Numbered from the stretch's first letter, positions 31,401-41,748 are shown. The stretch: 64,000 bases of DNA from Heliopora coerulea (GCA_030142905.1 JASJOG010000145.1:124001-188000), one strand, 5' to 3'. The notes: generated by a model not told the origin, from the letters alone. Translations and numbers: made by a program.

Positions 31401-34400
31401 TGCGCATCCCACATGAGATTTCTTGTGATTTAGTTAATAAATTTGCAGCTGTAGTAGAAATAGGAAGTCGGGAGCCCGGAGGCGGAATTTTCCCAGAAAA
31501 TGGTGTGGTTAAGTGTATTAAGATTAGGGTTAGGGTTAAGATTAGGGTTAGGGTTATGATTAGGGATAGAGTTAGGGCTTGGTAACCCTAATCTTAAACT
31601 CAATTTGATGATTGTTGTAGAGTCGACATTTCTTTGACGATATTCATCATATTAAGAACTATGTGCGTATGATGAATATTATCATAAGAAGGAAGAACAA
31701 CCTGTCGAGTTTTTTCCTTTTCAAAATTCTGGTTTAGCCATTGCTACAAAAGCAGAGTCCTGGCAAAGTTCATTATGTTATTTTTTTCCACTGCCGTTGG
31801 TGTCAACATTGATACCAAAAAAAGGCTGGCTTTTTTCGTCTTACTTCTTTTGCAAACTTTTCCATCTCTATAATGGCCTTTTTTGCACACACATCGGTAG
31901 CTGCCAACCATGTTGATACATTCTTCTCCCGACGTACATGGATTTGGCTTTGTGCTGCACTCGTTAGGATCTAATAAATTAAAGTTAACGTCTCTGCCTT
32001 TAAATTTTTCGACCATGCATTGGTTTTTAAAAGGAAAATAAAAACTACGGATTGAGTTCTTTTAAGCGCCTTAACTATCACTGAGATTGTCTTCGTGTTC
32101 ATGAACATGCTTAGACCGAGACCTAAGGGTGTGCCCCTGTTCGTGTTCGTGCTCATGTGTTTTCGTGCACAAGTGCGTGTGCGAGTGCGTGTACCTGTGG
32201 ATGTACGAGTACGTTTGCATCTTCACGTTCGCAGGCAAGGTACATGTGCGTGTACATGCGCATGCAACTGTATGTGTTCCTGGTTGCGTTCTCGTGCTTA
32301 CACGTCAACATATGCCCTTGAACGTGAAGGGACAGGTTCAGTGCCTTGGCAAGTCAGCAAGCAGTAGCGAAAGACTTTCAAGGATTGTGAAAACTTTACC
32401 TGGTACTGTTGCCAATTGGCAACTTCAGTTTAAGCTCGCTAACGCCAAACTGTCTCATTTGTCAAGGGGAGACCTCCTGAAAAGCACCCTCCTGATGCTT
32501 TAATAGCAGTGGCGCACTTGTATGTCTTTGTCTGCGGAAGTAAATATTAACTTTGGCGCCCTATCGCTTTTAAAATTCATGCCATGAATAGACAAGTTGT
32601 TTGTAGAGGTCTAGGGGCTGGGAACATGCTCCCCAGTCTTCTCTGATTCAACTCGGCACAGTTGCTATTTACAGCCATACTGATGCTCAGATAATATGGG
32701 AGTATCCCACAGTAGTTAAAACATTGTGTATAAGCATCTAACAGAACTATATAACATAACTATTTCAGAATCATCCTCAGGGTATTATGAAACGAAACTT
32801 CACAATTAACCTACATTGCCGAAGTCAACTGAAAAATGTTGACTCGAGCGGGATTGGGATACCGGTCCGCCACTCTACCTGTTGAGCTATCGAGTCCACA
32901 GGGGATTGGAGGCGAGTTTTTATCCAATTTAAGTGCACGAGATATTCTTGCGACAACTTAACGCTATCCATGTGCAGAAATAGAATTGAAACACTGCACA
33001 TCCATCCTCAAGGATAGCGTTAAGTTGTCGCGAGAATATCTCGTGCACTTAAATTGGATAAAAACTCGCCTCCAATCCCTGTGGACTCGATGGCTCAACA
33101 GGTAGAGCGGCGGACCGGTATCTCGAAGGTGCGAGTTCAAATCCCGCTCGAATCAACATTTTTCAGTTGTCTTCCGCAGTGTAGGTTAATTGTGAAGTTT
33201 CATAATATAACTATGTACCATATGTACATACTATGCAGAACGTGCAGTCAATTAATTTTCAATAATGAAATCTTGAATAGAGTAAAGGGACTTTAAAAAC
33301 ACAAAAATTAAACTGAAGATTCACCGTCGCTTAACAGGACGCCATATTGGTTGTATCGACAAGAAAGACTTAGTCCGCTGGGTACTGTCAAAATGTACTA
33401 GTCGTACAAGCATCGTCCACATGGTATCAAGTTTAAAGTCTTTCGGTCCCCTGAGCACATTTTCGTGTCCTCGCAGTACAAGTGAATCTAGCCCTGGCCC
33501 TGGCCCTCGCCCTAAACCACAAACCCACTAACTTCCAACGCTCAACCCCCAATGTCCAACCCCAACCCCCTAAACACTAACCCCTAACCCCAACCCTAAC
33601 GTAAAAACCAACCCCAACCCTCACCCTCACCATCACCCTAACTCTAGCTCTAACCCTGACTCTCACTCCAACCTTAATCCCAGCATTAACACTAATCCCA
33701 AGCCTAACCCCAACCGTAACCCCAACCCCAACCGTAACCCCAATCCCAACCGTAACCCCAACCCCAACCGTAACCCCAACCCCAACCGTAACCCCAACCC
33801 CAACCGTAACCCCAACCCCAACCGTAACCCCAACCCCAACCGTAACCCCAACTCTAACCACAATCTCAATCCCACCGCTAAGCCTAACCCCAACCCCAAA
33901 CCCAACCCAAACTACAACCCTAGTCGTTACTTTAACCCTAAGATGAATCCTAAAGTTAATGGGGTAGTTAAGTTATAAGACCTTTTATAAAGTAAAAACT
34001 TCAAGGAGGCGAAATGAAAATAATTTAAATTACACTGACAAATACCTTGTACTTCGCAAATTGGACCAGAAAAAAATTTGGGACAACTGCATGAATAAGT
34101 AAGGCCAAGTTTTGCTGTACATGTTCCTTTATTCTTGCAAGGTGTTGGATGACAGGATGTGCATTCGACAGTCAGATTTTCCTTTACAACGTCACCACCG
34201 GGATTGTTCAAAATAATGGTTTTTCTGTTCACTCTAAGGTTACCCATACAACCGATGAATCCCAAGTCGGTCAAATTTGAGATTTTACGAAATTTTGTTC
34301 TAAAAAGTCCCAGAATTACGTTTATGAGAACCCTCAAAGAGAAACCAAACTTATAGTAAATCAAAGTGTTCTCGGTCGGGTCGGTGTTTCTTCAGTTGTG

Positions 34401-37400
34401 TGGTTTACCTGAACTTGAACGAACATTTAAAAGGCAAAAATCAATATTTAATTAACGGAAGATTTGGGTACTTAAGGCGGCTGAAGACATTTTTATCATT
34501 TTTTCTCCCCTCTAGTTTTAGCCAACTAACTCAACCCCTCCGGTGAGTAAGTTGGTTCCTAAGCCCCTGAAGCTGGTGCGGCGACGGCGTTTAACAGCGT
34601 AGATTAATTTTTAAGCACTTGGATAGAGTGATATTCCACTGACGTTGCAATGAATTGTACACCTTTTGCAGTTCATTACCAGAAATATACGATCATTAAC
34701 GCCAACCTCAAACTCATCAATGCAAAAATACATTCATTTTATTCAATCGATATTCACTAGCGTAGATAAGCAACCATTTGTATCGAAAGGCATTCCATAG
34801 CGCCAACAGACGACCATTAACACCATTCTACTATACATTAGGGATAATAAAATTTCAATTAGAAAAATCTTGCCTAGTTGAAATTTTATTATCTCTAATG
34901 TACAGTAGAATGGTGTTAATGGTCATCTGTTGGCGCTATGGAATACCCTTCGATGTAAATGGTTGCGTATTCACACTAGTGAATGTCATTTGAATAAAAT
35001 GAATGTATTTTTGAGTTAATGAGTTTGAGGTTGGCGTTAATGATAGTCTATTTTCTGGTAATGAACAGCAAAAGGTGTAAATGTTGTTAATTTTTGCTCA
35101 TTTAAACATCTTCTCAGCAGCTCTGGTCAGTTTTATTAACATTTATACAACCGAAAACAGTCTAAGTATTGTGGCAACGAAGCCATGAAACCGTGGAAAT
35201 GCTCTCGACGACGTACTGTATCGAAGAACCCTTTTGCTGTTCATTACCAGAAAATATACTATCATTAACGCCAACCTTAAACTCATTAACGCAAAAATAC
35301 ATTCATTTTATTCAATCGACTTTCACTAGCGTAGATATGCAACCATTTGCATCAAAGGGCATTCCATACCGCCAACAAACGACCATTAACACCATTCTAC
35401 TATATGTTAGGGATAATAAAATTTAAATAAGGTAAAATATTTCTCTTGCGTAATTGAAATTTTATTTTCCCTAATGCATAGTAGAATGGTGTCTGATGAT
35501 GTCTTTAAAATAAAGACGAAATATCACAATTTCATTGTAATTCTCTTGATTTTAACTCATATCTTGAGTTATCAGGATGACATTGTTCGGAGTTTGCTTC
35601 TTCCTTTATGTAATCAATATGGTGGACAATAAAAGGCGCCCTTTCTGGGTGTAATTCAACTAATCGTAATTTTATGCACTTCCGGTCCCTACACTAACGT
35701 TTGCCAATCCTACACATCAGTAATGATATACACACGAATAATAACGACAACAGAAGGAGTAACTCCGTGTACCTTTGAGTCGGACTGCTGATTCTTCCCA
35801 AGCCAACAGAAAGCCTTCTATTTCCATTTAAATTTGCCCTGCATCCCTCATATTCCGTAACAGTGCTTTCCTGATCGTCCACATTCAATTCCATATTTTG
35901 TCCGCGCATATTCAATATTATCTTGTGCCACTCGTGCAAAGTAATAATCTTCCTGCTTCTTGCTGTGTTCACACTACCACAGTCCATTCTGTAAAAGGAA
36001 AAAAATAAAACAGTTACGTAGCCAGGAGTTTGATAGTGTGTTGTGGAGGGGAAGGGCAGAAGAAATTTGAGACAAATGTTAAGACAAGACATTCGTAATA
36101 TATCGACAAATACAAGGGGAGAAAAATCAACCAAAGCATTTTCCTGACTGTAAAAGTAAGTCTGTCAGTTAAATTCTACTAGGGAGCGAAATATTTTAAC
36201 ATGGCTAGTTCTAGTAAATATCAAGTTTCGAAAACGATATATTAAACGGAAAGGCGCGCCGCATCGTGTAAAGTTAAGATGTAGACCAATATTGATCATT
36301 ATTAAACGTGCATGAGGTCTGTACGGGAAAGTATTTGCCTGAGGTTTTCGTACAGACCAAGCGATGAAGGAGCGAGGTCCATGCAGAAAAAACCAAAGGG
36401 GGAATTTTCACTGATGATAACACAGTTACATATTGTACAAACTATGAGTACGTGTTATTTAGTCAAGAAAGATAATAAACCCTTCTCTTTGTATCAATTT
36501 TAAAAGTAAGCTGTTTCTAGTCAGTTGTGATTTTTCTTACGAAAAGTAGTATGATGTTTTCAACTTTTCAATAAAGAAATTATGAAGGCGGAGTGGTCCT
36601 AGCCCCGCTGATCAAGCCCCCCTATCGGGGAGGTTAGCCCTGCGTCAGGGAATTTCTAGTATCACCTCTGTTTCTATCGGCAAAATAATTATATTCAATT
36701 TAAAGTTTATCTAAAGCCTGGTTCACACCAGCAACATAAGCATAAGGAGAAGATCAATTCGAAAACTAAGCATGATACCTCTTCTAGGACTTGCGAAGGG
36801 AAAACAACAAGAATTTTTCTGTGTTTCGTCTTTTGTTCTGTTCTTGACTTATGATGATCCTTATGTCGCAGACGTGACTTCATTCCTTTGTTCTGCCTTT
36901 TGTTTTGTCCTTATGCTTATACTTATCATCGTCATTTTCATCATCACACTTTATTTAGACACGGGAATTCTTCAGTATATGAATATAAGGATAATATAAA
37001 ATAAAAGATGTAATATGGTATAACGTTTGAACCACGTGTGAACCAGGCTTAATTGTAGAAGACCTATCGTACACATGAAGTGATTTACTGAATTAATCAA
37101 TTATCTATATCTACTACCACAGAAATCTTGAAAGATAACTCTCCCTCAACCTCGTTTTTGATCAAAGTGCGGATTGTTCTTGGAATATACCTCACTTCCA
37201 CAAAACTATTTCTCATCGTTATTAAAACGTAGCCTCTTTTGTCGACGGAGTAAGCAAGCAATCCAGATTCCATTTGTGGTCTGATGTTCAGCAAAATGTT
37301 GTGTAAGGACACTTCCCTACTTTTTGTACGTAGAACGACCATAGATTTTCTACCCACGAATTGTATTGCCATTCTTGGTTCTAAAAAAGAGAAGGGAACT

Positions 37401-38716
37401 ATCAACCGCTTACGGAGGGCCAGTTGTTCCTCGCCATTTTGACTTTTCGCCATCTTGGCCCAACCCATTACAAATGGCTCTGGGTTCAAGGTTAGGGAAC
37501 CGCATCATTCGTGGCCATCTGTGAGGTCATCTGATTACAAACTACATGTTTAGTGTAATAGCAAACTTATTGGTATCAAACCCAAGAATACTATTGAGTA
37601 ATATACGAAGAGGACCCAGTGAACGGACAACCGCTTGGCAAACATAAATTTTAGTATTAAAGTATTTTAAAAGTTTGTAGTGCGGCATTTTTACAACCTT
37701 TGACTTCCACGGCGATTATTCTCGCCTTTTCCTTCGCCTTGTTCTGGTTTCATTAGCACGGTAGAAGTTAGGCTCAAGGTTATGATCAATTGTCATAATC
37801 ATGGGAATGCGTGGGCATTGAAATGGTGATTATTGTAGTAGCGGTGGTGAGCATGGTTTATCGTAAAGATCGCTAGTCATGGTAATCGTCACAGTAGCGA
37901 CCATAGTTATGTTAAGTCACGGTCATAGTCATTGTCACATAAGAGGCAATGGCCTTAGTTCGTCATGATATATACTGGCCATAGCTGCGCTCATGGTCGT
38001 TCTCAAAATTCATAAACATAGCGTTGGTGATTGGCGAATTGTGGTCACGATATTGTCGTGGTCATTTTTATGGAAGTTGTCATTGTTGTAAGGATATTTG
38101 AACTATTGGTTTTTGCCGTAGTCCAGCACCGGTTAATGAGCAACCCTTTCAATAATTTCACCTACGAAAAATATGTATGTATGTGAAGTTGTTTCAATTC
38201 AATGTACGAAAATTTTGCACGTGAACTTAGTTTTCATATATAAATTTTTCATTTCATGAGCGAAATACCAACATTTCACGAGCAAGATTTTGAATCAAGT
38301 AATTTCACAAGCGAATTAGACATTTCATACGCGAAAACATTCCTATTTCATATGTGAAATGAAGACTTCACATGTGAAAATGATCCAATTCCATTATGCT
38401 TTTTAACTGTGAAGTAGTAACAAAGGCGGTGAAGGTATCTGCAAGACTGCCCATTATAACGATGACCCAGCAGCACCGAACGTACCTTTGATGTACAGGT
38501 CAACTAAGTTACGTCTGGAACAATATATTTTCCCGTCAAAGACACGGTGTTTGTGCAAGTAACAACGGTTTCTGGTGTACTTTGCCATTAAACATTCCGC
38601 TGCAACAGCGCAGGCTCTTTGGCAGATGTTGGCCGTTTTGGCGACCGTGTAATGTTGGTAACTATCGAAGGTTTGGTAACAACTTTTTCTCCGGGTAAAC
38701 CATTTTGTTGACAAAA
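27372..38716 (-). CDS. Gene C: PAN-LamG-EGF-cbEGF-PAN-EGF-cbEGF protein with hydrophobic C-terminus
   Basis: Nine exons join in frame: 38486-38716 (PAN), 37191-37380, 35773-35988 and 34046-34299 (LamG, the last also containing an EGF), 31845-31970 (cbEGF), 30438-30662 (PAN), 29515-29637 (EGF), 28530-28655 (cbEGF) and 27372-27547 (tail with stop), about 555 codons. The order from LamG onward parallels gene D, so C and D come from an older duplication; they differ by the leading domain and by the EGF inside the last LamG exon. The signal-peptide exon is missing and expected between 38.7 and 46.5 kb. A surface-anchored, adhesion-type role is inferred from the domains only. Confidence 0.74.
27630..27815. 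repeat. ACGA/ACGG tetranucleotide microsatellite
   Basis: Units GAACGGAC, AAACGAAC and similar, just upstream (5') of the gene C tail exon. Confidence 0.82.
28150..28195 (-). ncRNA. Hammerhead ribozyme motif, copy 1 (intact core)
   Basis: Minus strand: stem I ACTATA pairs with TGTAGT (six pairs, one a G-U). The core CTGATGA is at 28189-28183, stem II GGCC-CAGTA-GGCC, then GAAA at 28169-28166. Stem III is a two-pair AC..GT with a 6-nt loop, then GTC with cleavage between 28156 and 28155. All usual core bases are present. Confidence 0.7.
28331..28376 (-). ncRNA. Hammerhead ribozyme motif, copy 2 (mutated core)
   Basis: Minus strand: stem I ACTACA is fully complementary to TGTAGT and the core CTGATGA is kept. 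The conserved GAAA reads AAAA, and stem II is GGC..GCC with a longer loop. The GTC cleavage triplet is kept, with cleavage between 28337 and 28336. The G-to-A change should abolish activity. Confidence 0.65.
28530..28655 (-). CDS. Gene C exon: calcium-binding EGF domain
   Basis: A 126-nt phase 1-1 exon; acceptor AG 28656-28657, donor GT 28529-28528. It starts DENEC, contains CINTFGSYKC and six cysteines. Its nearest relative is gene D 10096-10221, which has the same DENEC start and the same place before the tail exon. Confidence 0.9.
28731..29440. repeat. GTCGTG/GTCATG imperfect hexanucleotide array
   Basis: About 700 bases of irregular GGTCGT, GGTCAT and GATGGT units between the two last EGF exons of gene C. 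Long His/Thr- or Val/Met-rich frames here come from the repeat. Confidence 0.8.
29515..29637 (-). CDS. Gene C exon: EGF-like domain (AIDDC type)
   Basis: A 123-nt phase 1-1 exon; acceptor AG 29638-29639, donor GT 29514-29513. It starts AIDDC and ends GYIGDGETCEG with six cysteines. It pairs with gene D 10930-11052, and the intron after it carries the same kind of degenerate GTCATG/GGTCGT repeat in both genes. Confidence 0.9.
29885..30165. repeat. TTTCACATGTGAAA palindrome cluster 2
   Basis: About ten variants of TTTCACATGTGAAAT (TTTCATATCTGAAAT, TTTCACACGCGAAAT and others) lie in the gene C intron between EGF and PAN. Confidence 0.72.
30438..30662 (-). CDS. Gene C exon: second PAN/apple domain
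   Basis: A 225-nt phase 1-1 exon; acceptor AG 30663-30664, donor GT 30437-30436. The start VPHVRWIE and the block CKYTCQIERSC are nearly identical to gene D 12388-12612. Six cysteines lie in PAN spacing and it ends TDLFEKG. Confidence 0.88.
31285..31715. mobile_element. Inverted-repeat element with telomere-like centre
   Basis: Arms of about 90-100 bases (31285-31385 and 31620-31715) share CTTCTTATGAT, TATTCATCATA, CATAGTTCTTAATATGA and GAAATGTCGACTCT in inverse orientation. The centre 31520-31590 is a degenerate TTAGGG array. Confidence 0.62.
31845..31970 (-). CDS. Gene C exon: calcium-binding EGF domain
   Basis: A 126-nt phase 1-1 exon; acceptor AG 31971-31972, donor GT 31844-31843. It starts DPNEC, has six cysteines and CINMVGSYRC, a calcium-binding EGF signature. 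It corresponds in position to gene D 17040-17165, between LamG and PAN. Confidence 0.89.
32130..32330. repeat. GTGCGT/GTTCGT imperfect hexanucleotide array
   Basis: Units such as GTTCGTGCTC, GTGCGTGTGCGA and GTACATGTGCGT lie upstream of the gene C cbEGF exon 31845-31970. Confidence 0.68.
32783..33207. mobile_element. Palindrome of two tRNA-headed SINEs
   Basis: Arms 32783-32969 and 33012-33207 are near-exact reverse complements around a 42-bp spacer. The right arm has box A TGGCTCAACAGGTAGAGC and box B GTGCGAGTTCAAATCCC at about 33089-33146, and the left arm has the complements at 32841-32895. A related fragment lies at 44140-44255. Confidence 0.72.
33483..33960. repeat. CCCTAA-like minisatellite with regular 18-bp core
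   Basis: Degenerate CCCTAA/CCCCAA units. From about 33712 to 33850 it becomes a regular array of 18 bases, AACCGTAACCCCAACCCC, repeated seven or more times. The VGVGVT-type open frame on the minus strand is a by-product. Confidence 0.85.
34046..34299 (-). CDS. Gene C exon: end of LamG fused to an EGF-like domain
   Basis: A 254-nt exon; acceptor AG 34300-34301, donor GT 34045-34044. It first encodes the LamG end with GFIGCMGNLRV and a partner cysteine in VECTSC, then directly an EGF module (HPTPCKNKGTC, SCSCPKFFSGPICE) without calcium-binding residues. One base leads and one trails, so the whole LamG-plus-EGF unit is phase 1. LamG followed by EGF in one exon is absent from gene D, where the LamG exon ends earlier. 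Confidence 0.87.
34659..35079. mobile_element. Foldback element with ~200-bp arms, copy 1
   Basis: Arms 34659-34861 and 34875-35079 are near-perfect inverted repeats (shared blocks ATTACCAGAAA.ATA, CATTCATTTTATTCAA, GCGCCAACAGA and ACACCATTCTACT). The 13-bp loop carries no gene. Partial copies follow at 35231-35492 and 41749-41910. Confidence 0.75.
35231..35492. mobile_element. Foldback element, copy 2 (one full arm, short second arm)
   Basis: One arm (35231-35430) matches 34659-34861. The opposite arm is cut to about 35 bases (TTTTATTTTCCCTAATGCAT and TAGAATGGTGT). Confidence 0.7.
35773..35988 (-). CDS. Gene C exon: LamG domain, middle part
   Basis: A 216-nt exon; acceptor AG 35989-35990, donor GT 35772-35771. 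It reads MDCGSVNT, then LHEWHKIILNMRGQNMELNVD, and ends SVGLGRISSPTQ, equivalent to the GGL strand of other LamGs. It has two extra cysteines (DCG and EGC) that gene D lacks, suggesting a different disulfide or a diverged LamG. Confidence 0.83.
36713..37051. mobile_element. MITE with AAGCCTGGTTCACAC ends, copy 1
   Basis: The ends AAGCCTGGTTCACACCAG and GTGTGAACCAGGCTTAA are inverted, with ATAAGCATAAG blocks inside. Relatives are at 43140-43390 and 44779-44995. There is no coding capacity. Confidence 0.7.
37191..37380 (-). CDS. Gene C exon: LamG domain, N-terminal part
   Basis: A 190-nt exon; acceptor AG 37381-37382, donor GT 37190-37189. It reads MAIQFVGRKSMVVL, then LLNIRPQMESGLLAYS and GYVLITMRNSFVEV. 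It has the same phases (1 in, 2 out) as the LamG-1 exons of genes D and E and is three codons longer. It joins in frame with the upstream PAN exon. Confidence 0.83.
37785..38100. repeat. GGTCAT/GTGGTC imperfect repeats
   Basis: Scattered GGTCATAGTC, GGTCGTTCTC and TGTCGTGGTCAT words lie in the intron between PAN and LamG of gene C, like the array at 28731-29440 but more decayed. Confidence 0.5.
38155..38400. repeat. TTTCACATGTGAAA palindrome cluster 3
   Basis: Variants include TTTCATATGTGAAAT, TTTCACGAGCAAGA, TTTCACAAGCGAAT and CTTCACATGTGAAAA, about nine in 245 bases, just 3' of the first PAN exon of gene C. Confidence 0.68.
38486..38716 (-). CDS. Gene C exon: first PAN/apple domain
   Basis: A 231-nt phase 1-1 exon; acceptor AG 38717-38718, donor GT 38485-38484. 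It reads KWFTRRKSCYQTF, ICQRAC, AECLMAKY, RCYL and IYC, a six-cysteine PAN layout diverged from the other PANs in the window. It ends DLYIKG. It is the most 5' exon recognised for this gene. Confidence 0.82.
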
Positions 38717-38784
38717 CTAAAATCAAGGAAAGAAATGAATCTCTGGTTAATATTCCCTAAATTCCTACTCAAGCAGTGGAAGTC

Positions 38785-39224
38785 TTAGGCCCAGTCCACA
38801 TTTACACGTTTTCGTTGGAAAACACATACTTTTTTTTTCTGTTTTAGCCTTCCATACACTCGTAAACGATGAGTGAGTGGGGATGTTTTCATCAAAAACG
38901 GAGACTTTCGAACACGCCTTTGAAAGTGGAGTCTTTTGAGAACGGAGACTTTTGAAAACGCTTCGTTTTCGTGCGGACAGACGAAAACGGAGACACTCGA
39001 AAATGGTGTTGGACACAGTTCTTTAACGTGAAGACCGCTGCATAGATCAGTGATTTTTGTTAGCCAGACATGATTTAATTATGACTCCCAACGTTTTCAG
39101 CGTTGTCTTCTGGACAGGCGAATACAACACAAAAACGCTGGCGAGGGCGCAATGATTTTGAAGAGTTTTCAGTTAAATTAAAACGCATAAATTTGAAAAC
39201 GTATCCGTGTGGAGGTAGCCTTAG
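38785..39224. mobile_element. MITE with AAGGCTACCTCCACACGG-type ends
   Basis: The left end TTAGGCCCAGTCCACATTTACACG and right end complement CTAAGGCTACCTCCACACGG are inverted, both followed by ACGTTTTCG-type blocks. Internal GAAAACGGAGAC words repeat. No ORF. Confidence 0.58.
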
Positions 39225-39870
39225 AATGCATTCCTTTAGCCCTATTCTTTTCGTTCTTGTGCCAGAATTCGATTACAAGATTACAAGAAATGCTGATCGT
39301 GCAAAAGAAGCACAGGTACTCCGAAACCGGAAGAGCTCGATAGTTAATAATCTGGGCTTTAAATGTGCTGGCACTCACAGTATCGTCTTGATATTAACCT
39401 TACGAATTGCGCTTTCTCAGTTTCTTTAAAGGTCCAGTAGAACCACACCGTTTCTGCTGACCAGGATATTTTGCTGTTTTTCTTGGTAACTGGATTTTTT
39501 AAAAAAGCAGAGGATAAGCTTAAGAGGGAGATCTCCCCCTCAAAGGGATCTCTAACCGGGAGGGTTTTCAGATATATCGTACGCCACCTGATTTGATCCT
39601 AACTTTGGCAAGAAAATCATGTCGTCAATGAATGTATTGCTCCCTAAACAAAAGTTAGTCCATATAGTTATAAATCATTATTCACAGAACTTGGGAAGTC
39701 CAAATTATCTTATAGCGGAGCAATGCTATTTAACTCATTGCATACCGACATGAAGATTCTCAACAATTGCACTCTCTCCTCCTTTAAACAACAAAATCCT
39801 TTTATTCTCGACCTGAATGTTTGATCATTATAAACAATTCTCATGTGTTCGTTGTAAACACTCTCTAGTT

Positions 39871-40474
39871 CAGTGGTTCCCAACCTTTTGCTTCCCAGGG
39901 ACCCCTTCACTGATTTTAAAAATCTCAGCGGACCTCTCTCCAACTGAAACTGCAGTTTCGCCGGTTTCATTACTTCATTGCTTAAAATATCTCTGCAAAA
40001 GATGCATTCAAGTTTGCTTTGCTCAGTTCGGCATGGAGTAAAACCAAATTTTAAGAACTCAACATTGCATCCTCGTAGTTTAATCTTCGCAGTGGCAGAT
40101 CGTTTTGAATTCATGACTAATTTATGGACAGATAAACGCTGGAGAACTTTTCCTGTACGAACAAAGCTCAGGGTGAACAGGCGAAGCGTGGTTGCATGTA
40201 ACATGAGATGAAGGTGTGACTTGTTAAAATCTCAAAACTACGAGTTCTTATGTTACACTTACACCCTTCGGAATTTGCGATATTGCCTGGTAGTTTGCAA
40301 TAAAAAATAATTGAACCAATACTGCAGGTAGTCATTTGCCGAAAAAACCAGTTACCTTCTGCAGACGCCGTCCGTTTTGCGCGGACCCCCGGCGGACCCC
40401 TTAGTCTCGGCGGACCACCAAAAATTGTTTGTGGACCACCAAGGGGTCCGTGGACCCCAGGTTGGGAACCACTG
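39871..40474 (-). mobile_element. hAT-type transposon derivative with BED-finger remnant
   Basis: Terminal inverted repeats CAGTGGTTCCCAACC at 39871 and the complement at 40460-40474 are flanked by 8-bp target duplications CTCTAGTT and CTCTAATT (one mismatch). The minus strand at about 40145-39930 encodes a peptide with YLKFGF-like LKFGFTP, CIFCRDILSNE and MKPAKLQFQLE, the start of a BED zinc-finger hAT transposase of the ZBED5-like kind. The catalytic part is absent. The element is therefore an internally deleted copy of 604 bp. Confidence 0.75.
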
Positions 40475-41120
40475 CTCTAATTTGTACTTGTTATAATTCT
40501 TTGTCTTCTGATTATTTGTTATCTGTAAAGTATGTTTATGGGTTTTGTGTCTATTATAATACATAAACTCACAATATTAAATTGCTCCTAAATAATCAAG
40601 GCCATTTGGGAGAATACTTGTTTTTAAAGGTAAAAATGTATAAATTACCCTTGCGAAATAAACTTGATTAGATTAGATTAAAAGTCATAAAAATTAGTCT
40701 TTATAAACTAAAGTTATGAAAACAGGGATACCAGCGCTGCGGTAACTACAATGCTTGGTGTTAAATAAACAGTAAAAAAATGTCAGTGAATTTTTATCAA
40801 CAATATAGCTTGAAAGCAAACGGGAGATTTCACATGCTGAGCAGGAGGCCGGGAGATTCCATTGGAAACGCTATAAAATCGGGAGATCTCTCACCTAAGC
40901 GAGAAAACTGGCAGCTCTGTGAAGGGGCTGGTAGCACTCAAATGCACTGTTTTCAATTCCACCATTTTGATGCTGGCAGCCGTTGGGTTTGCGGGAAGAC
41001 TAACAAAACCGTTAATTGCCATTCCGTATTTCAACTATTCTGTTATCCTCTGTCGAATAGCCAATATACTGTTTTGTCAATTTCTAATCAGGGGTGGCGC
41101 CAGGAATTTTCCCTACGCAG

Positions 41121-41210
41121 GGGGCTAACGTCCCGAGCAGGGGGCTAACGTCCCGAGTAGGGGGCTAACGTCCCGAGTAGGGGGCTAACGTCCCGAGTAG
41201 GGGGCTAAAT
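41121..41210. repeat. 20-bp tandem repeat, 4.4 copies
   Basis: The unit GGGGCTAACGTCCCGAGTAG repeats at 41121, 41141, 41161, 41181 and partly 41201, with one base change in the first unit. Single-copy spacers are absent, so it is not a CRISPR. Confidence 0.9.
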
Positions 41211-41280
41211 CAGAGGGTCAGGATCACCCCCTTTATAATTTCCTTGTCTGAAGGTCAAAAACATCACGTTATTATTCGTA

Positions 41281-41460
41281 AGAATAATCGCAAGGACTGA
41301 CAAGAAACAGTTTACTTTTAGATTTGACCTGAAGAGAAGAGTCTGTTATCTTTCTTGGCTAAATCAATAACAAGTACTCCTAGTCTGTACAATATATAAA
41401 TGTATTATCATTAGCAAAAATTCCCCGACGAATGATTAATTTTTCCCCGACAGGCTAGGA
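41281..41460. repeat. Dispersed repeat, copy 2
   Basis: Matches 19078-19245 (shared CAGTTTACTTTTAGATTTGA and TGATTAATTTTTCC-like blocks). Confidence 0.6.
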
Positions 41461-41748
41461 GGGCAAAAGTCTCCCAATAGGGTGTGAAGCCCCCTTGCAC
41501 TCCTCTGGCACCACCCCCGTTCCTAAAGTAAAATAGATCCCGAAAGAACACAGTATCCAGTATCCAGATCCCGAAAGAGCACAGAACAGTAGTTCCAAAA
41601 GAGCACAATAACTGTCCATTCTGAGTATTCTTATACCAGAACAGTTCCAAAAGAATGTGCTCTTTAAAAGTAAATTTAGAGGATCACTGAATACCACGGA
41701 AATATCAATAGCTGTGTTCGAAGTATAGAATTTGTTCTTAGTACACAT

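Noticed and set aside
33712..33850. Regular 18-bp repeat as a CRISPR-like array
   Set aside because: There are no unique spacers, the unit is telomere-like and the context is animal DNA.
33577..33905. VGVGVT and LGLGLR repeat proteins
   Set aside because: They are translations of the CCCTAA-like minisatellite; several frames are open because the unit is a multiple of 3 bases.
36772..36999. Plus-strand 75-codon frame with a hydrophobic stretch
   Set aside because: It lies wholly inside the MITE 36713-37051 and its hydrophobicity comes from TTTATG-type repeats.
39710..40204. A host zinc-finger gene on the minus strand
   Set aside because: The BED-like part lies inside a transposon with inverted ends and target duplications, and the frame runs out past the left end.
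41121..41210. 20-bp direct repeats as a CRISPR array
   Set aside because: The units are directly adjacent without spacers.
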